A DNA stretch of 64,000 bases. Origin: Planotetraspora mira. GTDB taxonomy: Bacteria; Actinomycetota; Actinomycetes; Streptosporangiales; Streptosporangiaceae. Shown here one piece after another: positions 1 through 8,624 of the stretch. The notes beneath the pieces are model-generated. The model worked only from the letters and a program-made list of their open reading frames with translations. It searched no databases and was not told where the DNA came from. The translations under genes and the position numbers were made by a program. How positions within the stretch are numbered: the stretch's first letter is position 1; every line of letters begins with the position of its first letter. Location of the stretch: assembly GCF_016863275.1 (NCBI RefSeq), contig NZ_BOOO01000035.1, positions 124,001-188,000 of the forward strand, given 5' to 3'.

Positions 1-44
1 ACCGCAGCGAGCGCCATGGCTGTGTTGATCACGAGGGGCACTAG

Positions 45-2045
45 ATGACTGGTCTGATGGCTGAGGCTTTGCCTGGCTCTGTTTCCGCGGAAACTGCGGG
101 CGGGCGGCTGAGAGGTTGGCGGCGGGGCGCTCGAGTGCCTGCCGTGGCGGTGGGTTTGGTGCTGGCCGTGAGCGCTATCGGCGTGGCGGTGTCGGGCCCG
201 GCGGCGGCGGTGGCCTCCAGCGGCACCTCGTCCGCGTACGCATGGGGCAACAACGTCTGGGGGCAGTTGGGCAACGGGTCGAAAAACACCAACCCGGCCA
301 CCCGGCCCTCCCCGGCCGCTGTGCATGGGCTCAGTGACGTGACGCAGGTCGCCGCCGGCGACGCCCACAGTCTGGCGTTGCGGTCGGACGGCATCGTGTG
401 GGCGTGGGGCCGCAACTGGAACGGCGAGGTGGGAGGGGGGCCGTCAGGACCAGTGCTGGAGCCGGCACGGGTGTATGGCCTGACGGACATTGTGCAGGTT
501 GCGGCCGGCGAGTACTACAGCTTGGCATTGCGGTCGGACGGCACCGTGTGGGCGTGGGGCTACAACACCTATGGACAACTCGGCGACGGCAGCGACACCG
601 ACCGCTACGGTCCCGTGAAGGTGGCCGGGCTGACCGGGGTGACCCAGATCGCCGCCGGTGACTTCCATAGCCTGGCGTTGCGGTCGGACGGCACCGTATG
701 GGCGTGGGGCTTCAACGGCTTGGGCGGCCTCGGTGATGGCTCCGGCGCCGACCGCCATGCTCCCGTGAAGGTGGCCGGGCTGACCGGGGTGACCCGGATC
801 GCCGCCGGCGATTACCACAGCCTGGCATTGCGGTCGGACGGCACCATGCGGGCCTGGGGCTTCAATTCGGATGGGCAACTCGGCGACGGCACCACCACCG
901 ACCGCTATGCCCCCGTGAAGGTGGCCGGGCTGACCGGGGTGACCCGCATCGCCGCCGGCGACTACCACAACCTGGCGTTACGCTCGGACGGCACCGTGAT
1001 GGCCTGGGGCAACAACGCCTCCGGGCAACTCGGCGACGGCACCGTCACCCAACGGCGCAAGCCGATCACCGTGCCAGGGGTGACCAATATCGCCCAGGTC
1101 AGCGCGGGCAACGAGGACAGTTTCGCGCTCCGCTCGACCGGCACCGTGATGGCCTGGGGCTTGAACGAGAACGGGAAGCTCGGCGACAGCACCACCACGC
1201 AACGGCACAAGCCGATCACCGTGCCGGGGGTGAGTTCGGTGACCCAGGTCTCGGCCGGCGCCATTCACACGCTGGCGAAGGTGGGTCCGCCGGTGGTGAC
1301 GGCCAAGGCGGCGATCACCGGTTCCCTTGTCGTCGGAGACAAGCTGACCTGCAAGGGCACCTTCCTCGCCGCCTCCTCGGTGAAATACAGCTGGTCACGG
1401 GACACGACCACGATCTCGGGGGCGACCGCCTCCACCTACACACCGGTGGCGGGCGATGTCGGTCACAAGGTGACCTGCACCGTTTCCGGCACCAACACCC
1501 ACGGCACCACCAGCACCGCGGCGGCCACCGGCGTCTACGCCCGTTTCACCACGGGCACCCCGCCGGTCGCGCAGACCGGTAAGTACTTCATCTACCGATT
1601 CACGGCGAGCGGCTACTCCACGGCGAAGGTCGCCCTGCACTCCGGGGCACTCCCCCCGGGCCTGAAGCTGGCCGCCGGCGGCACTCTGTCCGGAACACCC
1701 ACCCAAGCGGGCGCCTACACCTTCACCCTGCAAGCGACAGGCGGCACCGCCCCCACCGCCAGAGGCACCAAGAGCGTCGTCGTCAACGGCCCGGCGAAGT
1801 TCACCACGACCACCACACCGACCGCATACGCCGGCAAGTACTACATCTACCGATTCACGACCACCGGGTACCCTGCACCGAAGGTCACTCTGTCCTCCGG
1901 GACGCTTCCCTCGGGCCTGAAGCTGGCCACCGGAGGCACCCTGTCCGGGACGGCCACGCGCAAGGGCACCTACACGTTCACCCTCAAGGCGACCAACGGC
2001 GTCGGCGCTCCCGCCACCACCACCAAGACCGTCACCGTCCGCTGA
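45..2045 (+). CDS. secreted RCC1-repeat protein with Ig-like C-terminal domains
   Basis: The 666-residue protein has a hydrophobic segment at about residues 31-56 after a basic stretch, which fits an export signal or membrane anchor. From about residue 64 to 420 there are seven RCC1 (beta-propeller) units, each marked by an AWG-N/F/Y-N motif followed by LGDG and a SLALRSDGT strand. After that come an Ig-like domain (about 425-505) and two tandem He_PIG-like domains with the pattern LPxGLKLAxGGTLSGT. Three consecutive RCC1 units are nearly identical at DNA level with a 150-base period. The ATG lies a short distance after GAGGGG. RCC1 propellers usually mediate protein binding; the target is unknown. 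It is probably a cell-surface or secreted protein. Confidence is high in the architecture and low in the role. Confidence 0.85.
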   Translation: MTGLMAEALPGSVSAETAGGRLRGWRRGARVPAVAVGLVLAVSAIGVAVSGPAAAVASSGTSSAYAWGNNVWGQLGNGSKNTNPATRPSPAAVHGLSDVTQVAAGDAHSLALRSDGIVWAWGRNWNGEVGGGPSGPVLEPARVYGLTDIVQVAAGEYYSLALRSDGTVWAWGYNTYGQLGDGSDTDRYGPVKVAGLTGVTQIAAGDFHSLALRSDGTVWAWGFNGLGGLGDGSGADRHAPVKVAGLTGVTRIAAGDYHSLALRSDGTMRAWGFNSDGQLGDGTTTDRYAPVKVAGLTGVTRIAAGDYHNLALRSDGTVMAWGNNASGQLGDGTVTQRRKPITVPGVTNIAQVSAGNEDSFALRSTGTVMAWGLNENGKLGDSTTTQRHKPITVPGVSSVTQVSAGAIHTLAKVGPPVVTAKAAITGSLVVGDKLTCKGTFLAASSVKYSWSRDTTTISGATASTYTPVAGDVGHKVTCTVSGTNTHGTTSTAAATGVYARFTTGTPPVAQTGKYFIYRFTASGYSTAKVALHSGALPPGLKLAAGGTLSGTPTQAGAYTFTLQATGGTAPTARGTKSVVVNGPAKFTTTTTPTAYAGKYYIYRFTTTGYPAPKVTLSSGTLPSGLKLATGGTLSGTATRKGTYTFTLKATNGVGAPATTTKTVTVR

Positions 2046-2055
2046 CCAGCGTGAC

Positions 2056-2090
2056 CCCTGGGGAATCGGCACACCACCGATTCCCCGGGG
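2056..2090. terminator. hairpin terminator after the RCC1 gene
   Basis: GGGGAATCGG at 2060-2069 pairs perfectly with CCGATTCCCC at 2077-2086 around a 7-base loop. Four more outer pairs (one a G-T wobble) extend the stem. It starts 10 bases after the RCC1 stop and lies between convergent genes. There is no strong T-run, as is common in high-GC actinomycetes. Confidence 0.7.
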
Positions 2091-2133
2091 CATTTCCCGA
2101 TCAAGATCGGGTACGGCGTCTCGCCCCGCGGGC

Positions 2134-2499
2134 TCATTCGCCGCTCTGCTCAGCCTCCACGTACACCCAGGCGTCGAGGCCGGACAGCAGAATCACCCGG
2201 ATGCGGGTGTAGTCCGACACCTCGTATTCGTCGGCCGCGGCCAACTCCGACGCGGAGATGTCGAACACGGTGCCCTGGACCTGGTCGGCCGGGTCTCCCG
2301 TGGCCGTCACGATCGGATGCCAGGCGGCCCCGCTGACCGCGACGACATCGGGATCGGTGACCTCCACGATGGAGGTCCGATAGCCGGGCAGGGCGTCAGG
2401 CCGTCCCTCCAGCAGCCGGCCGAAGTTGGCCGTCTGCACGGCGGGATCCTGCAGGGTGCCGTAGGAGAACAGCCGGACGTCGCGTTTCTCTTCCGTCAT
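2134..2499 (-). CDS. gamma-glutamylcyclotransferase / AIG2-like family protein
   Basis: The 121-residue protein carries the family motif FSYGTLQDP near its N terminus, where the Y-G-T-L loop binds substrate in this fold. An acidic region, LAAADEYE, is present at about 98-105, where the family has its conserved Glu. The frame stays open upstream to 2637, but homology begins only at MTEEKR, so I chose the ATG at 2499. The longer version would add about 46 residues of low-complexity, unrelated sequence. Family members act on gamma-glutamyl peptides or amines, and the exact substrate here is not evident. It is convergent with the RCC1 gene and divergent from the HxlR regulator that follows. Confidence 0.75.
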   Translation of the reverse strand: MTEEKRDVRLFSYGTLQDPAVQTANFGRLLEGRPDALPGYRTSIVEVTDPDVVAVSGAAWHPIVTATGDPADQVQGTVFDISASELAAADEYEVSDYTRIRVILLSGLDAWVYVEAEQSGE

Positions 2500-2694
2500 G
2501 AGGACATCCGTACCATCTCCTCGGCCCGCGTCGCGGCGGGACCCTTCGCCCGACAGGGCGGCGGCGCGGTCTCGGTTGTCCGGCGGCACGAGCGCAGCGC
2601 CGGAAACAGTGCTCTGTGCAGCGGGAATACGACCCAAGGTCGTCCGCTTGTAGCTCCCAATGCCGTTTTGCGGGCACCGGGGAAGCTGGTGAGC

Positions 2695-3075
2695 ATGGAA
2701 AAGTCACTGCCGGATGTGATCGGCGACATATGCGATCCCAAGGAGAGCAGTGTCGCGTTCGTGCGTGACCTCTTCGGACGTCTGGGTGAGAAGTGGTCGA
2801 TGCGGGCCCTGGACGAGCTGGCCCATGGTCCCCTTCGTTTCACGGCGCTCATGAACGCGCTTCCGGGAATCTCGCACCGCATTCTCACTGTCACGCTGCG
2901 AACGTTGGAGGGCGACGGCATGGTGAGCCGGACGGCGTATCCGGAGACACCGCCGCGCGTCGAGTACGCACTCACGCCGCTGGGCGAGAGCTTTCTCTGC
3001 CGCGCCCTCTCAATGGTCGCCTGGGCACAGGACCACCAGCAGGAGATCGAAACCAACAGGGCCGCCCGACGCTGA
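2695..3075 (+). CDS. HxlR-family winged-helix transcriptional regulator
   Basis: This 126-residue protein shows the full HxlR pattern: a Trp/Met helix (LGEKWSMRALDELAHGPLRF), the recognition helix region with ISHRILTVTLRTLEGDG, and the wing (PPRVEYALTPLGESF). HxlR proteins are small dimeric regulators, often redox- or electrophile-responsive. ATG at 2695 is chosen; a GTG two codons upstream (2689) is an alternative nearer to GGGGAAG. The frame is open much further upstream but without homology. It is convergent with the quinone oxidoreductase at 3109-4080, a classic HxlR target class, so regulation of that gene is plausible but inferred. Confidence 0.88.
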   Translation: MEKSLPDVIGDICDPKESSVAFVRDLFGRLGEKWSMRALDELAHGPLRFTALMNALPGISHRILTVTLRTLEGDGMVSRTAYPETPPRVEYALTPLGESFLCRALSMVAWAQDHQQEIETNRAARR

Positions 3076-3108
3076 GCCCGGCCCTGTCAGGATCGATGTC
3101 TTCGCCGC

Positions 3109-4080
3109 TCAGACCGTCAGGACCAGTGAACCCGTGGTGCGCCGTGACTCCAGATCGCGGTGGGCGCGGGCGATGTCCGTGAGCGGATACGTGGTGACGA
3201 CCGTCTCCCCGAGGTCACCGGAGACGACGAGCCCGAACAGTTCGTCGGCCAGCGACTGCCGTTCGTCGTGACCGGGCACGAGCGAGTCGAGGCTTGGCCG
3301 GCTCAGGGTGATTCCCCTGCGGGAGACCAGCTCTTCGTCCACGGTGGGCTGGCCGGAGGAGGCGCCGAACAGGACGACGGTGCCGTTCTCCGTCACCGCG
3401 CGGAGGGAGAGGCCGACGGTGTCGCGCCCGACGCCGTCGAACACGGCGTCCACGCCTCTGCCGCCCGTGATCCGCTGGATCTCGGCGACGACGTCCTGGC
3501 CTGAATCCAGGGCGTAGACGTGATCGGCGCCGTTCGCCTCGGCTGCGGCGGTCTTCGCCGTGGAGCCGACCGTGCCGATGACGACGGCCCCTGCCGCCTT
3601 GGCCCAGCGGATCAACAGTGACCCGACTCCGCCCGCCGCGGCGTGGACCAGGATGACGTCTCCCTCGCCGACCGGGTAGGCCTTCGTGATCAGCGCCCCG
3701 GCGGTGAGGCCCTTGGCCGTCATGGCCGCACCCTGTTCGTAGGTGATCCCGTCGGGGAGGCGGAGCAGCGACGACGCCTGGATCAGCCGCTTCTCCGCGT
3801 TGGCGCCGGGCGCCGACGTGTACGTCACGCGGTCGCCCACATTGAAGGCGGTGACGCCGGAGCCCACGGCCTCCACGTCACCGGCCGCTTCGAGTCCGAT
3901 GGTGACGGGGAAGCCGCCTCCGCCCACGGCGCCGGAACGGAACGCCAGGTCGATGTAGTTCACGCCGACGGCCCGCTGGCGCAGGCGCACCTCGCCGGGC
4001 CCGGGCTCGCCGACGGTTTCCTGTTCCGCGGTGAAGGTGCCGGCGTCGCCGAAGGCGTACTGATGGATGACGAGGCTCAT
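3109..4080 (-). CDS. zinc-independent quinone oxidoreductase (MDR superfamily)
   Basis: This 323-residue member of the medium-chain dehydrogenase/reductase superfamily resembles NADPH:quinone reductase. The N-terminal GroES-like fold includes VGVNYIDLAFRSG and a GLEAAGDVEAVGSGV segment. The cofactor-binding motif is HAAAGGVGSLLIRWAK, with the AAGGVG signature of quinone reductases. No catalytic-zinc or structural-zinc cysteine set is present. The ATG at 4080 follows AAAGGA by about 8 bases; the open frame continues upstream without homology. A probable 54-residue membrane peptide gene ends 26 bases before this start, suggesting co-transcription. The convergent HxlR gene is a likely regulator. 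Confidence 0.88.
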   Translation of the reverse strand: MSLVIHQYAFGDAGTFTAEQETVGEPGPGEVRLRQRAVGVNYIDLAFRSGAVGGGGFPVTIGLEAAGDVEAVGSGVTAFNVGDRVTYTSAPGANAEKRLIQASSLLRLPDGITYEQGAAMTAKGLTAGALITKAYPVGEGDVILVHAAAGGVGSLLIRWAKAAGAVVIGTVGSTAKTAAAEANGADHVYALDSGQDVVAEIQRITGGRGVDAVFDGVGRDTVGLSLRAVTENGTVVLFGASSGQPTVDEELVSRRGITLSRPSLDSLVPGHDERQSLADELFGLVVSGDLGETVVTTYPLTDIARAHRDLESRRTTGSLVLTV

Positions 4081-4106
4081 GGGAGCATTCCTTTCATTGG
4101 TGGGGA

Positions 4107-4271
4107 TCACACGCCGTGGCGGGCGAAGAGGGCGAAGAACCCTGATGCGATCGCGGTGATGCCGCTGACGACGAACACGAGCGAGATCACCCCCAGCCAG
4201 GCGCGTACCGAAGGGTGACGGCGTGGTGGCGTGTCGACGGCGTGCGTTGCTGCGAGATCTGACGTACTCAA
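4107..4271 (-). CDS. small single-pass membrane protein (candidate)
   Basis: A 54-codon frame starting at TTG ends 26 bases before the quinone oxidoreductase start. Its sequence has a polar, Pro/Arg-rich head and then one hydrophobic segment (about residues 24-50, containing LGVISLVFVVSGITAIAS) ending in ARHGV. The hydrophobic stretch is coded with mostly G or C third positions, as in real genes here. GGGAA lies about 9 bases before the TTG. I do not recognise a family. It could be a small partner of the oxidoreductase, or chance. The unusual start codon and small size keep confidence moderate. Confidence 0.45.
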   Translation of the reverse strand: MSTSDLAATHAVDTPPRRHPSVRAWLGVISLVFVVSGITAIASGFFALFARHGV

Positions 4272-4289
4272 AAGAACGGTTTCCCGGTT

Positions 4290-4728
4290 TCACGACAACT
4301 GTTTGACCTCACCGGGAACACGCCGGTCCGGCTCGAATTCCCCTCGGCGCCGCCGCACCTTTTTGTGCGTGACGCACCAGAAGGGAAGAAATCCGGTGGC
4401 GTCGTCAGGCACCGAAAAGTGCGTGATGGCGGAGAAGCCACGTCTTCCGGAATGACGGACACGTGGGGGATCTCGATCGACTCGCCGTCCGAACAGCCAG
4501 AAGTGTGACGCCGATCACGCCAGCCCGGGCGGTGGTCCGCTTAATGAAGATTTTTATAGAAATATGCCGATACGCGAATCGCGTCGTCGAGGGGCGACGC
4601 GTCGGGAATTCATCCGTGATGCTTAGCTGTCCGTTCCTTTCCGCTCTGCCGCCACGGGGGATGAAAGACTGACCCGATATGTCAGTAACGCGGCGGTGTG
4701 ACCTGCGACATCGGGGGGTGCAGGTTCC
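4290..4728. other. intergenic region between divergent transcription units
   Basis: No convincing gene is seen. The region serves the minus-strand membrane peptide/oxidoreductase unit and the plus-strand disulfide oxidoreductase. It holds a 13-base perfect palindrome, GTGCGTGACGCAC, at 4365-4377, which could be an operator. It also holds an AT-rich patch at about 4541-4566 that stands out from the local GC content and could contain a promoter. Confidence 0.5.
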
Positions 4729-6147
4729 ATGGCGGACGACGTCTTCGACGTGATCGTGATAGGTGCGGGACCGGTGGGGGAGATCGCCGCGGCACGTGCC
4801 GTACGGGGTGGTCTGAGCGCGGCCGTCGTCGAAAGGCGCCTGGCCGGCGGCGAGTGCGCCTACTACGCGTGCATCCCGAGTAAGGCGCTGCTGCGGCCCA
4901 TGGGGTTGTCGGCCGAGGTGAGCCGGATGCCGGGACTGGCCTTGCGCGGGCCGATCGACACCGCCGCGGTGCTGGCCCGCCGCGACGAGACCGTCTCCGG
5001 CTTCGACGACGGCGGCCAGGTGAGCTGGATCGGGAACGTCCCCGCGACGTTCGTCCGGGGCCACGGTCGCCTGGCGGGTCCGCTGCGTGCGGAGGTGACG
5101 ACGCCGGACGGCGGCGTCCGGACGCTGGGGGCCCGCCACGCCGTCATCGTGGCGACGGGCAGCGACCCCCTGATCCCCGATGTGCCCGGCCTCCGGGAGG
5201 CGCGTCCTTGGACGAACCGGGAGGCGACCAGCGTCCAGCAGGTCCCGAAACGGCTGGTCGTGATCGGCGGCGGAGTCGTCGGCTGCGAGATGTCACAGGC
5301 CCTGCACGCCCTCGGCGCCCAGGAGACGACCCTGCTCGTGCGGGGCGACCGGCTGCTCGGCCGGACCGAGCCCTTCGCGGGCGACCTGCTGGCGAAGTCG
5401 TTCCAGGAGTCGGGCATCGACGTGCGCTTCGGCCGCTCGCCCACCCGCGTCGAGCGCCCGACGCCGGACGATCCGGTGACCGTCCACCTCGACGACGGCT
5501 CGACGATCGAGGCCGACGAGATCCTCGTCGCCACCGGCCGCCGGGTGAACGTGGGGGACATCGGCCTGGAGACGATCGGGCTCGAGGCGAACGGTCCGAT
5601 CGCGGTCGACGCGAGCATGCGGGCGACGGGGCTCCCCGACGGATGGCTTTACGCCATCGGTGACGTCAACGGCCTCAACATGCTCACGCACATGGGCAAA
5701 TACCAGGCCCGGGTGTGCGGTGACGTGATCGCCGCCCGTGCCGGGGGGCTGCCCGACGACCTGCCGTCGCACCGTGACTCCGCCGACTATCGTGGTGCCC
5801 CGCAGGTCATCTTCACCGACCCCGAGGTCTGCGTGGTCGGGCGCACGGAGTCCCAGGCCCGCGCCGACGGCTTCACCGTGCGCACCGTCGAATACGACAT
5901 GAGCGCGGTCGAGGGGGCCTACCTCATGGCCGAGAACTACACCGGAAGGGCGAAGATGGTCGTCGACGAGGACCGCCGCGTGCTCCTCGGCGTCACCTTC
6001 GTCGCCCCCGCGGTCGTCGACCTCCTCCACTCGGCCACCATCGCGGTGAACGCCGAGGTCCCGATCGACGTGCTGTGGCATGCCGTGCCGTCGTTCCCGA
6101 CCGTGAGCGAGGTCTGGCTCAACCTCCTGGAGGGGTACGGCCTGTGA
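4729..6147 (+). CDS. FAD-dependent pyridine nucleotide-disulfide oxidoreductase
   Basis: The 472-residue enzyme has an N-terminal FAD Rossmann motif (VIGAGPVGEIAAARA, about 10-24) and a redox-active disulfide C43-A-Y-Y-A-C48 inside GGECAYYACIPSK. A second nucleotide-binding motif (VVIGGGVVGCEM) lies near residue 185. The C-terminal dimerisation domain carries the His-Glu pair in WHAVPSFPTVSE (H451, E461). This places it in the class I disulfide reductases with dihydrolipoamide dehydrogenase and mercuric reductase. It lacks the usual GGTCxNxGC wording and the N-terminal metal-binding domain of MerA. No lipoyl enzyme is adjacent, so the true substrate is open. It stands alone at the head of a plus-strand pair with the DUF488 gene. 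Confidence 0.88.
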   Translation: MADDVFDVIVIGAGPVGEIAAARAVRGGLSAAVVERRLAGGECAYYACIPSKALLRPMGLSAEVSRMPGLALRGPIDTAAVLARRDETVSGFDDGGQVSWIGNVPATFVRGHGRLAGPLRAEVTTPDGGVRTLGARHAVIVATGSDPLIPDVPGLREARPWTNREATSVQQVPKRLVVIGGGVVGCEMSQALHALGAQETTLLVRGDRLLGRTEPFAGDLLAKSFQESGIDVRFGRSPTRVERPTPDDPVTVHLDDGSTIEADEILVATGRRVNVGDIGLETIGLEANGPIAVDASMRATGLPDGWLYAIGDVNGLNMLTHMGKYQARVCGDVIAARAGGLPDDLPSHRDSADYRGAPQVIFTDPEVCVVGRTESQARADGFTVRTVEYDMSAVEGAYLMAENYTGRAKMVVDEDRRVLLGVTFVAPAVVDLLHSATIAVNAEVPIDVLWHAVPSFPTVSEVWLNLLEGYGL

Positions 6148-6186
6148 TCGCGTCCCGGTCCCGGCTTGTCAGGGGGTGAGCGTGCG

Positions 6187-6576
6187 ATGCCGGACGATCA
6201 TCGGGTGGAGGTGTCCCCGGGCGTGCGGGTGGCGCGGGTGTACGACGGACCCGAGCCGGAGGACGGAGCGCGGGTGCTCGTGGACCGGCTGTGGCCGCGC
6301 GGGCTGGCCAAGGACGCCGCCGCGCTCGACGACTGGTGCAAGCAGATCGCGCCGTCCACGGAACTGCGCATCTGGTACGGACACGATCCCGCCCGCTTCG
6401 ACGAGTTCGTCAGCAGATACCGCGACGAACTCGACGATCCTGAGCGGGTCGCCGCGCTGGCCGAGCTCACCGAGCGCAGTCGCCGGGGAACGCTGACGCT
6501 GCTGACCGCGGTCAAGGCGCTCGACATCAGTCACGCGGTCGTGCTGGCCCGGCTGATCTCCAGCCACGCGGCATGA
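6187..6576 (+). CDS. DUF488 family protein
   Basis: A 129-residue protein with the DUF488 hallmark VLVDRLWPRG (about 32-41), then DDWCKQIAPSTELRIWYGHD and a C-terminal LTLLTAVKALDISHAVVL strand-helix unit. ATG at 6187 has AGGGGGTGA about 7 bases upstream, so it is preferred over a TTG at 6166. DUF488 proteins are widespread small cytoplasmic proteins of unproved function. The stop codon falls inside the first copy of a 26-base direct repeat. Confidence 0.85.
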   Translation: MPDDHRVEVSPGVRVARVYDGPEPEDGARVLVDRLWPRGLAKDAAALDDWCKQIAPSTELRIWYGHDPARFDEFVSRYRDELDDPERVAALAELTERSRRGTLTLLTAVKALDISHAVVLARLISSHAA

Positions 6577-6645
6577 GGCGACCCGCCGGGCCGGGCGGCC
6601 ACGTCTTCGGCCGGCCACTCGGCATGAGGCGACCCGCCGGGCCGG
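6569..6645. repeat. 26-base direct repeat, 51-base spacing
   Basis: Identical 26-base copies lie at 6569-6594 and 6620-6645, beginning CGGCATGAGGCG. The first contains the stop codon of the DUF488 gene and the second lies just before the end of the convergent gene. It looks like a recent short duplication. Confidence 0.85.
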
Positions 6646-6653
6646 ACCGTCGG

Positions 6654-7448
6654 TCAGAACCCGGGGAAGATCCGGCGCAGGTCGTCCAGGGTGACCGCGT
6701 CTCCGGTGATCTCCACGGTGACCGGGGTGTGCTCCGGGGCATGACGGCCCGAGACCAGGCGCAGCCACCACTCCGCGGGGGCGGTCAGGACGGCGTCCGG
6801 CTCGGACGGAACGTCGACGACGGCCACGGCCTCCCGGATGTCGAGGCCGAAGGACCGCTCCGGAGCGGTGACGTGCACGGCCACGGTCGCCTGGCGGCCG
6901 CCGAGCCCTTCCGGCTTGCCGAGGAAACCGACGAAGGCGTCGCCGCCGGCGATCAGCAGGTCGAGGGCCTCCGGGTCCAGCGTCGCCGCCGGGTCGAACG
7001 CCACCTTGACGTCCCAGGTGTGGTGGGCGAACTCACTGAGCCGCATGCCCGCGTACCCGGCGACGTCCACGGGCGGGGCCGGGAACCAGAGCTCGACCTG
7101 CAGGTCTTCCCTGGTCTTCGGGTCCAGGCCCTCGAAGCGGCGCACCAGCGCCTCGTTCGCGGTGACGACCTCCTCGGCCCGCTGGGCGCGCGACATGGCG
7201 TCCCACCGCGCCCACACGCCCTGGATGAACTCGAAGTTCGGAGATCCGGTGCCCTGCAACGCTCCCTCAAGGGCGGCGAGGCTGATCTCCGCGCCGCTGC
7301 CCAGGTGGCTCAGCACCTGGGAGACGTCCCATTCCGCGGCTCCGGACTGACGGGCGAGGTCGTCGGCGCCGAAGCCGCCGACCAGCGCGGCGAGCTCGTC
7401 GAGCTCGGAACGCAGGACCTTGATCGTCTGATCCGCTCGGTCGGTCAT
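6654..7448 (-). CDS. maleylpyruvate isomerase N-terminal / DinB-like family protein
   Basis: The 264-residue protein has the four-helix DinB-like N-terminal fold. The conserved WDVSQVLSHLGSGAE carries the first metal-ligand-type His, and the later SEFAHHTWDV carries the paired His. A C-terminal domain follows, as in the actinobacterial mycothiol-dependent maleylpyruvate isomerase family. Start MTDRAD at 7448 is preferred because GGAGA lies about 7 bases upstream; METTM at 7460 would bury that site in the coding sequence. Relatives bind a divalent metal and use mycothiol, and the substrate here is unknown. It is on the minus strand in the same orientation as the deacetylase gene upstream. Confidence 0.82.
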   Translation of the reverse strand: MTDRADQTIKVLRSELDELAALVGGFGADDLARQSGAAEWDVSQVLSHLGSGAEISLAALEGALQGTGSPNFEFIQGVWARWDAMSRAQRAEEVVTANEALVRRFEGLDPKTREDLQVELWFPAPPVDVAGYAGMRLSEFAHHTWDVKVAFDPAATLDPEALDLLIAGGDAFVGFLGKPEGLGGRQATVAVHVTAPERSFGLDIREAVAVVDVPSEPDAVLTAPAEWWLRLVSGRHAPEHTPVTVEITGDAVTLDDLRRIFPGF

Positions 7449-7579
7449 CGTGGTCTCCATTTGATCGGTCCGTCCAACGGCATCACAAGTGCGCGGACCA
7501 CGATAACGGAGCTTCCTCCGCATCCGCCGGGTGGGAATCCGGGGAGAAGCGGACGAGGCGAAGGCCCGCGGACCGTCCA

Positions 7580-8449
7580 CTAACGAGGGGCGGCGGCCTC
7601 CAGCGCGGCCGCACTGATCGGCGGGTGCACCGGACCACCGATGACCTGCCCTGTCGTACGGATGATGATCGACCCGTCGTCCACGCGCTTGCGTAGCCAC
7701 GTCAGCAGGTCGGCGAAATCCGAAGGCGGCATCGAGTATGAGGGGCAGGTGTCGCAGATGTGATGGAGGTAGATGTTGTACCAGCCCCCGCCGTGGCTCT
7801 GCGCGGCCGTGATGCCGGCCTTGATCTGACCCAGGACTTCCTTCGGCGGGTAGTTCGTGCTGTGAGCCCTCAGACGGGCGGGCGTCCGGGGCGGGATGGT
7901 CTCCGCGAACGTCGTCTTGTCGTCCACACCCCCCACCAACCGCGCGCTGTTGTACCCGCACGCGCTGGCGGCCGCGGTCGCGGCGTCGTCGAACGAGCCG
8001 AACGGGTAGGCGAAAGAAACCGGGGCGTAGCCCTTGTCGAAGAGGGCGACGCGATCGTCGCAGATCTCCTGGTGAAGTTTCGTTCGGTCCATGCCGGCGA
8101 GCCGGGCGTGATTCAGGGTGTGCCCGCCGATCTCGTGGCCGGCCGCCGCCACCTCGGCGACCTGCTTCCACGTCATGGAGCCCTTCTTGCCGATGGTGCC
8201 GCTGTTGATGTAGTAAGTGGCCGGGAATCCATGCGCGCGAAGCATCGGCAGCGTCTGCATCTGATCGGCGTCGCCGTCGTCGAATCCGATGGTGACAATC
8301 GTCAGGGAGGTTTCCGGCGCCGGCGGCAGCGCGATCGCCGACGGATCGTCGTCCGTGACCGCGCGGGCGGTCCAGCCGGCGACGGCCGCGACGAGCAGGA
8401 CGACCACGGCCGACAATGCCTGGATCCAGCGCGATCGGATCTTGCTCAT
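7580..8449 (-). CDS. membrane-anchored polysaccharide deacetylase (NodB/CE4)
   Basis: The 289-residue protein has an N-terminal hydrophobic anchor (about residues 10-27) and a NodB homology domain. Motif 1 is IGFDDGDAD (D57-D58), motif 2 is HEIGGHTLNH (metal ligands H110 and H114), and motif 3 is FAYPFG. This is the metal triad of carbohydrate esterase family 4, which removes acetyl groups from peptidoglycan, chitin or other N-acetylglucosamine polymers outside the membrane. The start is either ATG at 8449 or TTG at 8452; GGAGAGA precedes both. The GT-rich leader runs toward the methyltransferase gene. Confidence 0.88.
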   Translation of the reverse strand: MSKIRSRWIQALSAVVVLLVAAVAGWTARAVTDDDPSAIALPPAPETSLTIVTIGFDDGDADQMQTLPMLRAHGFPATYYINSGTIGKKGSMTWKQVAEVAAAGHEIGGHTLNHARLAGMDRTKLHQEICDDRVALFDKGYAPVSFAYPFGSFDDAATAAASACGYNSARLVGGVDDKTTFAETIPPRTPARLRAHSTNYPPKEVLGQIKAGITAAQSHGGGWYNIYLHHICDTCPSYSMPPSDFADLLTWLRKRVDDGSIIIRTTGQVIGGPVHPPISAAALEAAAPR

Positions 8450-8624
8450 CAACGTGGTCTCTCCGTATACCGCTGGACCGTGCCGATCCCATGTCCGGCA
8501 TGGTGTGCTGACGCCTGCTCACGAGCGTCCCGGAATGATAGCCGCCACGAGTTGAATGGGAGAATCAGGTAATACGCGGATTTCCTGCCGCACTCCCTGG
8601 GTGTCGTAAGGTCGAAGCGTCGCC

